From Gaiellasilicea sp035575835 (GTDB lineage Bacteria; Actinomycetota; Thermoleophilia; Gaiellales; Gaiellaceae): a DNA stretch of 19,515 nt. The stretch covers positions 1 through 19,515 of the forward strand of contig DATLXM010000017.1 of assembly GCA_035575835.1 (NCBI GenBank). The letters run 5' to 3'. How positions within the stretch are numbered: the stretch's first letter is position 1; each line of letters opens with the position of its first letter. The translations under genes and the position numbers were made by a program. This document shows, piece after piece, positions 13,508-19,515 of this stretch. The notes below the pieces were generated by a model, which was not told where the DNA came from, did no database searches, and was given only the letters and a program-made list of their open reading frames with translations.

Positions 13508-14505
13508 CAGTCGACCACGTTGAAGAAGCCCATCCAGCCGAGCTCCGTGAACTCGGAAACGTGGGCGTGGAACATGAACATGCCCGTGTTCTTGAAATCG
13601 ATCTCGATCACCCCGCGCTGCCCCTGCACCTGGCTGATCGTGTCGGTGAACTCGAAGAAATCCGTCGAGCCGGTCGGGTAGTACCGGAAGAACTCGCCGT
13701 GGAGATGGAACGTGTTCAAGAGGTCGAACTCGGTCAGGTTCGCGAGAAAGATCCGCACCGTCTGGGAGCGCTTGACGAGGATCGGATACTTCGCGTAGTA
13801 GAACGTGCGCCCGTTGACGGTGTAGAAGTTGTTCCCGCCGTCGCCGTCGGTGTCGTAGCCGTTCATCACCATCACGAGCTCCTGCGCCGGCGGGCGCGGC
13901 TCCTTCGGGTCGATGATGAAAGCGCCGTAAAGGCCCTTGTGGATGTGCTTCTTGAGCGGGGTCGAGTGGCAGTGGTAGAGCTGCATCCCGGCCGGCCTTG
14001 CGGGAAACTCATACGTGAACTCGCCGCCCGGCGGGACGATCTCGAAGACGCCGTCCATGTTCGCCGGATGAATCCCGTGGAAGTGGATCGTGTGCGGGTG
14101 CGAGCCCTGGTTCACGAACCGCAAGCGGAGGATGTCGTCCTCTGTCACGCGGATCACCGGACCCGGAATCGTCCCGTTGTACGTCCAGCCGGGGAAGAAG
14201 ATCCCGGGTGCGATCTCGACGTCCTTGTCGATCGCTCGGAACTCGTACTCGCGCACGCGACCCGGCTGATGCGGCAGCGCCGGCGGTGGATAGAGGAGCG
14301 CGTCGAGGTCGTTCGGGCCGCCCACGGCCGGGGCTCCCTCGCCGATCATGGCCGCGTGGCCCGAGGCGGTGTGACTGTGGACGTGGCCCTGGAGCCGGCG
14401 CTGTCCAGTCGCGGCGTTGCCGTCGAGCGCGAGCTTGCCGAGAACGGGCGCGGCGACGAGCGGAGCGGCACCTGCGAGGAGTCGGCGGCGAGTGAATTTA
14501 GGCAT
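13507..14505 (-). CDS. Two-domain multicopper oxidase, Tat-exported
   Basis: 332 residues. An N-terminal RRRLLAGAAPLVAAPVLG (6-23) looks like a Tat signal. Four HxH motifs supply the eight trinuclear-cluster histidines: HFHG (141-143), YHCH (177-180), FHLHG (266-270) and FHAH (312-315). The type 1 site is in domain 1: His138, Cys179, His187, and Leu192 where an axial Met often stands (KHIHKGLYG). The HAH in domain 2 lacks the Cys found in three-domain laccases. This is the layout of two-domain laccase/nitrite-reductase-like proteins, which work as trimers. It should oxidise a metal ion or phenol outside the membrane; metal oxidation fits the coupled ZIP gene. The start codon lies inside a putative metalloregulator box. 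Confidence 0.9.
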   Translation of the reverse strand: MPKFTRRRLLAGAAPLVAAPVLGKLALDGNAATGQRRLQGHVHSHTASGHAAMIGEGAPAVGGPNDLDALLYPPPALPHQPGRVREYEFRAIDKDVEIAPGIFFPGWTYNGTIPGPVIRVTEDDILRLRFVNQGSHPHTIHFHGIHPANMDGVFEIVPPGGEFTYEFPARPAGMQLYHCHSTPLKKHIHKGLYGAFIIDPKEPRPPAQELVMVMNGYDTDGDGGNNFYTVNGRTFYYAKYPILVKRSQTVRIFLANLTEFDLLNTFHLHGEFFRYYPTGSTDFFEFTDTISQVQGQRGVIEIDFKNTGMFMFHAHVSEFTELGWMGFFNVVD

Positions 14506-14512
14506 GGCTAAA
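14497..14512. promoter_or_regulatory. DtxR/IdeR-like box 1 over the oxidase start codon
   Basis: TTTAGGCATGGCTAAA is a near-palindrome covering the ATG of the multicopper oxidase (14505-14503). It shares TTTAGGCA and CTAAA with box 2, 28 bases away. The half-site TTAGG...CCTAA type is known for DtxR/IdeR-family iron- or manganese-dependent repressors; which regulator binds here is not shown in this window. Confidence 0.5.
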
Positions 14513-14540
14513 ATCTAGCAAATTTTTAGGCACACCTAAA
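14512..14540 (-). promoter_or_regulatory. Probable leaderless promoter of the oxidase-ZIP operon
   Basis: On the - strand, TAGATT (14517-14512) fits an actinobacterial -10 (TANNNT), six bases before the ATG at 14505. TTTAGG (14540-14535), seventeen bases upstream, stands at the -35 position. No Shine-Dalgarno sequence precedes the ATG, so transcription probably starts at the start codon. The -35 is part of box 2 and the transcription start lies in box 1. Confidence 0.5.
14525..14540. promoter_or_regulatory. DtxR/IdeR-like box 2 in the oxidase/regulator intergenic region
   Basis: TTTAGGCACACCTAAA has perfect 6-bp arms (TTTAGG/CCTAAA) around a CACA centre. It lies between the divergent oxidase (start 14505) and HTH regulator (start 14577) genes and resembles DtxR/IdeR-family operators. 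It covers the apparent -35 of the oxidase promoter. Confidence 0.6.
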
Positions 14541-14576
14541 CTCGACCGTGGGTGACGAGCTTCCGCGACACGGCAT

Positions 14577-15191
14577 ATGGTTCGACGCATGGGATTGCCC
14601 GAGCCGACTCCGTCGATGAAGCCGGCACGCTCGCTCGGCGCCCGCCAGGTGCGGGCGCTCGCGCATCCGCTGCGGATGCGGATGCTCGATTCGCTCAGAG
14701 ACGGGCCCGCGACCGCCTCGATGCTCGCGCGCGACCTCGGCGAGTCGAGCGGCGCCACGAGTTATCACCTGCGTGCGCTCGAGGCCGCCGAGCTCGTCGT
14801 CGAAGACCTCGACCGGCGCAAGGGCCGGGAGCGCTGGTGGACGCGGAATCCCGCGCGCTCGGGCCTTATCTCGAGCGTCCCCGCCGACGACGCCGAGTAC
14901 GGTGCAGCGCTGGCCCAACTGGAGAGCGTGATCCTCGCGCGCGACGAGGACGCGATCGATCGCTACTTGCCGAATCGGGAGCGCTTCTCCGCGGAGTGGC
15001 AGGAGACCTCGTTCATCGGCGGCTGGATGGCCTATGCCACGCAGGAGGAGGTCGAAGAGCTCTCGGGGCTCGTCGTCGGGTGGCTGAATGCCCGCCGCCG
15101 GCCGGGTGAGGAGCGCCCCGACGACGCGGTCTTGATGTACGTCACCTACCGGGCCCTCCCGCAGCAGCCCCCGGGTCCGAGCACGACCTAG
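14577..15191 (+). CDS. ArsR/HTH_20-type winged-helix transcriptional regulator
   Basis: 204 residues from ATG 14577; ATG 14589 is an alternative. The N-terminal winged helix (ARQVRALAHPLRMRMLDSLR, GPATASMLARDLGESSGATS, YHLRALEAAELV) spans about residues 22-80 and is of the ArsR/HTH_20 kind. A ~110-residue helical C-terminal region follows, with no recognised ligand domain. The protein contains no cysteine, so it is not a classical thiolate metal sensor. It is divergent from the oxidase-ZIP operon and shares its intergenic region, so it may regulate it, but the DtxR-like boxes there need not be its sites. No Shine-Dalgarno sequence is evident. Its stop codon overlaps that of the convergent kinase gene. 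Confidence 0.8.
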   Translation: MVRRMGLPEPTPSMKPARSLGARQVRALAHPLRMRMLDSLRDGPATASMLARDLGESSGATSYHLRALEAAELVVEDLDRRKGRERWWTRNPARSGLISSVPADDAEYGAALAQLESVILARDEDAIDRYLPNRERFSAEWQETSFIGGWMAYATQEEVEELSGLVVGWLNARRRPGEERPDDAVLMYVTYRALPQQPPGPSTT

Positions 15192-16879
15192 GCCGCCGGG
15201 AGCACGACCTCGAAGAGGGCTCCGTGGGGACTCATCGGCCGGTAGACCAGCTCGCCCCGATGGGCGCGCGCGTACGAGCGGGCGATCGCCAGCCCCAGCC
15301 CCGTCCCGAGCCCGTCCGACCCGGCGCGCGCGAAGCGCTCGAAGAGCTGCGGCACGAACTCGGGCGCAACCCCCGGCCCCGAGTCCTCGACCACGATGCT
15401 GAGTCCTGCTGCCGCCGCGCCCGCCCGGACGACGACCGGTGGACTGCCGTAGCGAAACGCGTTCACGAGCAGATTCGAGACGATCCGGTCGAGCGCGGCC
15501 GCGTCGACGGTCGCCTCGAGCCCGGGGTCGGCGTCCACGCGGACGTCCGACTCGTTCGCGGGAACGGCGCCTGCCACGATCTCGCGCAGCCGGTTGCCGA
15601 CGAAGAGCCGTTCGGGCTGGATCGGGACGGCATCCGCTTCCAGGCGCGAAAGATCGAGCAGCTGGCCGACGAGTGCGCGGAGCCGGTCGATCTGATCGTA
15701 GAGCTGGGTCTCCATCTCCGCCCGCTGGCCCGGTGCGAGCTCGTGTCCCCGCCGCCGGATCGTCTCCGCGAATCCGTAGATCGTCGTCACGGGCGTCCGG
15801 AGCTCGTGCGCAGCGAGGGCGATGAACTGCGTCTTCAGCTCGTCTGCGCGCTCGAGGGCCTCGCGTGCCTCTCGCTCCTGCGCGAAGAGCCGGGCGCGAT
15901 CGAGGGCGACGCCCGTGAGGGAGGCGACCGAGGCCAGGAGCTTGCGCTCTTCGTCCCCGAAGTACGGCGTGAACGCCGTCGTCTGGACGACGAGGCGTCC
16001 GGCCGCGAAGTCGACGGTCGTCGTATCCGAGTCCTCCGTCGGGACGGCGTTGTGCGAGGCGATCACGTTCCCGTCCGCGTCGTAGATCGCCGCGCAGCGG
16101 GCCCCGACCATCTGAGCCAGCGGGGGCAGGACCTGGCCGGCGACCTCCTGGGGCGTCGTCGCGGTCATCAGACCGGTGATCGCCAGCTGGAGTTGGGCCT
16201 GCTCCGGCCTGCGCCAGAGGAGGCGTAGGAACCACGGCGGTGCGAGCCCGAGCAGGAAGCTCAGGGCGCTCAACGTGGAGAGGATGCCGACGCCGAGCGC
16301 GAGCCACGAGTCGCTGTCCGGCCCCGCCGCGGCGATGAAGAGCGCGACGGTGATCAGGATCGCCGCCAGTGCGAGCGTCCGCATCCGGCGCCGGGCGACG
16401 CTCGGCTGGCCGCTCCCCGCGCGCCAGAGCCGCACCGCGACGGTCACGAGCAGGATCGTCCAGTGGAGCAGGAAGAGGGCGAGGTAGAGGCCGAACCACC
16501 AGGGCCGTGCCTCCCCTTCGCCGGGGAAGTACGGAAGGGCGAACGTGGCGACGAGCAGCACCGCGGTCATCACGGCGAGGAAGCGCTCCAGTCGGGCCGT
16601 AGGAGGTTGGAAAGCCGTGGTGAAGCGATAGAGGAGATACGGGAAGAGGACGAGCACCGCGATGTCGATGCGCTGCGCGACGTGCTCGATCAGCCGATCC
16701 GGGTCCTCGGGGATCAGGGCGCCTACCACGACGACGAAGGCGAGCGCGACGAAGGCGAGCGCAGCCCAGAGCCCCGCCTTGTTGTTCGGGTTCGAGCGCC
16801 ACTGGCGGACGGCCACGACAGCCGCGAGCGCGAAGAGCAGCAGGTTGGCGATTCCGACGATCTCGACTGCCTGACGCAA
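15188..16879 (-). CDS. 7TM-GAF sensor histidine kinase
   Basis: 563 residues from a TTG start at 16879 preceded by AGAGGGGGG; no better start is visible. Seven hydrophobic segments occupy residues ~8-212, followed by a GAF-like domain (~230-330), a coiled linker and HisKA with FIALAAHELRTPVTTIYGFA (phosphoacceptor His358). The HATPase_c domain shows an N box SNLLVNAFRYG (468-478), G1 EDSGPGV (498-504) and G2 GLGTGLGLAI (523-532). It should autophosphorylate at the membrane in response to an unknown signal. No response-regulator gene is adjacent in this window. The 3' end meets the convergent HTH regulator gene, the two stops sharing the palindrome CTAG. Confidence 0.9.
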   Translation of the reverse strand: MRQAVEIVGIANLLLFALAAVVAVRQWRSNPNNKAGLWAALAFVALAFVVVVGALIPEDPDRLIEHVAQRIDIAVLVLFPYLLYRFTTAFQPPTARLERFLAVMTAVLLVATFALPYFPGEGEARPWWFGLYLALFLLHWTILLVTVAVRLWRAGSGQPSVARRRMRTLALAAILITVALFIAAAGPDSDSWLALGVGILSTLSALSFLLGLAPPWFLRLLWRRPEQAQLQLAITGLMTATTPQEVAGQVLPPLAQMVGARCAAIYDADGNVIASHNAVPTEDSDTTTVDFAAGRLVVQTTAFTPYFGDEERKLLASVASLTGVALDRARLFAQEREAREALERADELKTQFIALAAHELRTPVTTIYGFAETIRRRGHELAPGQRAEMETQLYDQIDRLRALVGQLLDLSRLEADAVPIQPERLFVGNRLREIVAGAVPANESDVRVDADPGLEATVDAAALDRIVSNLLVNAFRYGSPPVVVRAGAAAAGLSIVVEDSGPGVAPEFVPQLFERFARAGSDGLGTGLGLAIARSYARAHRGELVYRPMSPHGALFEVVLPAA

Positions 16880-16986
16880 GCGACCCCCCTCTGTGACAGG
16901 AGCATCCTAGGGACGCGGAGCGAGCACGGCAAACGGTGCGTTTCCCGCCACGAGCAGGGGATACGTCGTGAGATGCAAGCGAGCTC

Positions 16987-19134
16987 TCAGGGCAGCGTCA
17001 GCGGCACGAAGCTGAATTCCGGCCGGGCTCCGAGCTGACGTACGTCGCTACTCGCCGGGTCGAGTTCGTTCGGTGAGAACGTCGGCTCGATCGTCACCTC
17101 GACCCGGAACGGAACCGTCGCGGGGATCAGGAGCTCGGGCGGGCCGAGCACCTGGCACTGGTGCAGGACGCCGCTTCTCGTCTGGAGGACGCGGCCGAGC
17201 GCGGGTTGGTTCTTCGCGCCGACGACGACCGTCCCGACCTTGACAGTCACCTTCCCGGGCTTGTCCGGCCCGCACGAGGCCACGCGCGAGAGGACGATCT
17301 TCGCGTAGCCACGGGGATTCGTGGTCGTCGCGAACTGGTTGTACGAGGCCTCGGCTGCCATCCAGCCGTCCCCCGTCAGACCGGTGAAGGACGAGACCAG
17401 GCGAACCGCCCCGTCCGTGCGGTAGAGCTGCAGCACCCCACGGGGCTCGCCGATCTTCGTTCCCACGACGGCGGCGTCGTTCTCGGCGACGACCCAGCCG
17501 ACCTCGGGATCCGGGAAGAGCGTCCCGTCGGCCCGCCCGAGGTCCGTGTTGATGAACGGCCCTGGACCCGGTGCACTGCCGTCCGTGGCCCAGACCTTCT
17601 TCAGCGACCGGTTCCAGAACTCGAGCAGGTGCACGCCGTTGGCGTCGTCGATTCCGGCCCCGAGGAAGAGGGTCGGCTCGCCCCCGTTCGCCTCGTCGAC
17701 CCAGTTGACCGGCTTGGGGAGGTTCCCGTAGAGCTGGTCTGCCTGGGCCTCGAACCCGCGCGAGGCGTAGACCTCGGCAGTCAGGTTCCAGCCGATCAAG
17801 AGCGCGCCGACGCCCGCGGCGAGGATTGCCGCGTGGCGCGGCCGAACGAGCGCCTGCGCGACGAGCAGGACGAGGCAGACGACGAGGACGACGACGAGCG
17901 CCTGCTCGATCCGGGCTCCGTCCCAGCCCCAGTTCCGGTTCGGGAGCGAGGCGATCGAGAGCCCGGGCGCGTCGTAGTACGGGTAGCGGTCGAGCTCGAG
18001 CGGCGTCGTCACGAGGACGTAGAGGCCGACGATCCCCGCCAGCGCGAGCGGCACGATCCGCAGCCGCGGGCGGGCGAGCGCCAGCGCCGTGGCCGCGAAG
18101 AAGAGCGGCGCCAGGTAGATCAGGTTCCGCTCGACGGTGACCGTCCCGAAGCTCGTCGAGAGGTAGGACGCCTTCACCGCCGTGTAGAGGCCGAACGTGA
18201 AGAACGCCGCGAGGGACGTCGCCACGAAGGCGCGCACGCGGAGATCGGGATCGCGGACGCGCCCGAGCACGGCCGCCAGGCCGGCGACGAACGGGAGCAC
18301 GCCCACTCCGATCACGAACGAGCCGAGTGCCCGGAGGCCGTAATCGAACATCCGCTGCTTGAAGAAGCCGGTGGCCGTGTACCAGGAGGTCGACTGGTGG
18401 CCGAGGAAGGCGCTCGCGGCGACGATCGCGCCGATTGCGAGCACGATGACACCGAGGTAGTCCGCCCGCGTCCAGCTCTTGCGGCACCTCCGGAAGCGCT
18501 CGTGCTCCCAGCCCGCGAACGCGAGCGCGAGCGCGAACACGGGCAGGAGGATCGCGAGCTGCCCGCGGACGAAGGGCGCGATCACGCAGCCCGCCGCGGC
18601 CAGTGCGAGCGTCTGGCCGCCCGGGCGGATCAGGCTGCGCACGATCAGCCAGAGCACGAACGTCGCGTACGGGTACGCCAAGGGCTCCTCGACGAGGAAA
18701 GGCGCATACGAGAGAGCGGGCACCGCGGTCGCGGCGATGGCGGCGCCGAGCGCCCACGGCTTCGTCACGATCGTCCTCGCGAGCGCGTAGGCGGGAAAGA
18801 TGGTCGAAGTCATCACGAGGACGCCGATGAACTTCGCGACCTCGTAGGCGCTCGCGGTGTCGTCAATCCACCAGGCGGGCGCGACGACGTAGGCGTAGAG
18901 GGTCTGGAACCCGTATGCCTCGCCGCGCCGGGCGGCCTGGCCGGTCTCGGCGATCGAGCGCGAGATCTGCGCGAACTCGAGTTCGTCGTTGAAGATCGTG
19001 GGCGTGCTCCGCTGGCTCGCCTGCCAGGCGTAGAGGCAGCAGAGGATGACGTAGGCGAGGACGAGCGGCAGCGCATCGAGGGCGCGGTTGAGCCGCCGCC
19101 GGTCCGCGGTGTCGGCAGGGACGCGGGTGCTCAC
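16987..19134 (-). CDS. GT-C membrane glycosyltransferase (PMT/ArnT-like)
   Basis: 715 residues from GTG 19134, which overlaps the upstream stop as GTGA; a longer start at 19197 would run through the upstream gene. Roughly a dozen hydrophobic segments fill residues ~20-450. The first extracytoplasmic loop holds NDELEFAQISRS with Asp50-Glu51, the DE position typical of GT-C enzymes that use polyprenyl-phosphate sugars. A ~250-residue extracytoplasmic C-terminal domain follows, with alternating beta strands and three cysteines (ASCGPDKPGKVTV, HQCQVLGPP). The acceptor, glycan or protein, is unknown. It belongs with the neighbouring sugar-nucleotide domain gene, not the kinase. A 107-base gap separates it from the kinase start; that gap holds only a short palindrome AAACG-GTG-CGTTT at 16931-16943. 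Confidence 0.82.
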   Translation of the reverse strand: MSTRVPADTADRRRLNRALDALPLVLAYVILCCLYAWQASQRSTPTIFNDELEFAQISRSIAETGQAARRGEAYGFQTLYAYVVAPAWWIDDTASAYEVAKFIGVLVMTSTIFPAYALARTIVTKPWALGAAIAATAVPALSYAPFLVEEPLAYPYATFVLWLIVRSLIRPGGQTLALAAAGCVIAPFVRGQLAILLPVFALALAFAGWEHERFRRCRKSWTRADYLGVIVLAIGAIVAASAFLGHQSTSWYTATGFFKQRMFDYGLRALGSFVIGVGVLPFVAGLAAVLGRVRDPDLRVRAFVATSLAAFFTFGLYTAVKASYLSTSFGTVTVERNLIYLAPLFFAATALALARPRLRIVPLALAGIVGLYVLVTTPLELDRYPYYDAPGLSIASLPNRNWGWDGARIEQALVVVLVVCLVLLVAQALVRPRHAAILAAGVGALLIGWNLTAEVYASRGFEAQADQLYGNLPKPVNWVDEANGGEPTLFLGAGIDDANGVHLLEFWNRSLKKVWATDGSAPGPGPFINTDLGRADGTLFPDPEVGWVVAENDAAVVGTKIGEPRGVLQLYRTDGAVRLVSSFTGLTGDGWMAAEASYNQFATTTNPRGYAKIVLSRVASCGPDKPGKVTVKVGTVVVGAKNQPALGRVLQTRSGVLHQCQVLGPPELLIPATVPFRVEVTIEPTFSPNELDPASSDVRQLGARPEFSFVPLTLP

Positions 19135-19515
19135 TCGACGATCGCCCGAGCGAGGCTCGCAGGTGCGACGACGGTGTCGCGCCGGACGAATCGGCACGGG
19201 ACGCCGACTCCCGTGCAGGCGTCGAGCACCGGCTGGAGCCGCTCGACCGGAGCGTCCGGGATCGTCACGAGCACCTCGTCGAGGTCGGGCACGAAACGCG
19301 CCGCGTCGTCGAGGCTCCCGACCACGATCACACCCTGGATCCGGCGCCGGCGAAGCAGGAGGTTGTCGTCCAGAAAGCCGATCACGCGCTCGCCTGCAGT
19401 CTCCTGGAGCTCGCGGGCCAGGCTGCGGCCGGAACGCCCGGCGCCGACGATCAGGACGCGCTTGCCGGCGCGGTCGCGGAGCTCGGGGAGCGCGCGGAGC
19501 GCCAGTCTCGACGCG
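19131..19515 (-). CDS. Sugar-nucleotide Rossmann-domain protein, cut by window edge
   Basis: The frame is open from the right edge to TGA at 19133-19131; the N-terminus lies outside. The visible ~127 residues contain KRVLIVGAGRSGRSLARELQ with a GxGxxG nucleotide-binding motif, VIGFLDDN, GVIVVGSLDDAARF, DEVLVTIPDA and GVPCRFVRR. This matches the CoA/NAD-binding-like Rossmann domain of the FlaA1/CapD and WcaJ-type proteins of surface-glycan synthesis. The protein ends about twenty residues after that domain, so neither a CapD epimerase domain nor a sugar-transferase domain follows it. The stop overlaps the GT-C start by four bases, implying coupled expression. Confidence 0.75.
   Translation of the reverse strand, partial: ASRLALRALPELRDRAGKRVLIVGAGRSGRSLARELQETAGERVIGFLDDNLLLRRRRIQGVIVVGSLDDAARFVPDLDEVLVTIPDAPVERLQPVLDACTGVGVPCRFVRRDTVVAPASLARAIVE

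Noticed and set aside
14526..16802. 758-codon open frame on the - strand
   Set aside because: It is an alternate frame of the histidine kinase that also crosses the opposite-strand regulator; Arg/Pro/Gly-rich with no motif.
16931..16943. Palindrome AAACG-GTG-CGTTT between the kinase and GT-C genes
   Set aside because: Arms are only 5 bp, there is no T tract and no second copy, so neither terminator nor operator can be claimed.
17048..18757. 569-codon open frame on the - strand inside the GT-C gene
   Set aside because: Another frame of the same strand; Arg-rich, lacks the hydrophobic segments seen in the true frame.
1..19515. tRNA, rRNA, CRISPR array, insertion sequence
   Set aside because: No cloverleaf-like, rRNA-like, regularly spaced repeat or transposase sequence was noticed by eye; a covariance-model and repeat search would be needed to exclude them fully.

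Overview
The window reads as a GC-rich actinobacterial chromosome segment. GTG starts are frequent and several genes are joined by 4-base GTGA stop/start overlaps; some promoters look leaderless. The gene content (M29-type aminopeptidase start, subtilisin-inhibitor-like secreted proteins, large glycan locus) would fit a deep-branching actinobacterium such as a member of Thermoleophilia. That taxonomic guess is inference and only moderately secure.

Region 1 (about 205-2648) is a small phage-derived island. On the + strand it holds a 5'-truncated unknown gene, a small unknown gene, an XkdF-type prohead protease, a zinc-finger/winged-helix protein, a Cys-containing miniprotein and a 28-residue ORF. 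One or two tiny genes lie on the - strand. The genes on both sides are broken exactly where they meet the island: an M29-type aminopeptidase keeps only about 41 N-terminal residues (89-~211), and an MFS drug-efflux gene loses its C-terminal third (~2648). Two island genes, and possibly a third, appear to start at CTG.

Region 2 (2546-4155) is a resistance module on the - strand: a TetR-family repressor followed by the truncated DHA2-type MFS gene. Similar short palindromes (AGTRA...TYACT) lie in front of both genes.

Region 3 (4152-12333, plus 16987-19515) is a surface-glycan locus. On the - strand an SDR sugar epimerase/dehydratase-like gene overlaps a DegT/DnrJ aminotransferase gene. Divergently, a seven-gene + strand run encodes two paralogous subtilisin-inhibitor-like proteins (one secreted, one lipoprotein), an ATP-grasp ligase, a polysaccharide-deacetylase-like protein, a second ATP-grasp ligase, a GT4-like glycosyltransferase and a Wzx-type flippase. 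The last five are packed so tightly that they are probably one translational unit. I infer a pathway that makes an amino sugar, modifies it by amide or peptide-type ligation, assembles it and flips it across the membrane. At the right edge, a GT-C membrane glycosyltransferase and a sugar-nucleotide Rossmann domain (cut by the window) belong to the same theme.

Region 4 (12302-14577) is a metal module: a two-domain multicopper oxidase translationally coupled to a ZIP-family metal transporter with an extra N-terminal extracytoplasmic domain. Two 16-bp DtxR/IdeR-like palindromes sit at the apparent -35 and the start codon of a likely leaderless promoter. This looks like a bacterial counterpart of an oxidase/permease metal-uptake pair. 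Divergent from it is a cysteine-free ArsR/HTH-type regulator, followed tail-to-tail by a 7TM-GAF histidine kinase without an adjacent response regulator.

No rRNA, tRNA, CRISPR array, insertion sequence or replication origin was recognised. No stretch longer than 300 bases lacks a gene.
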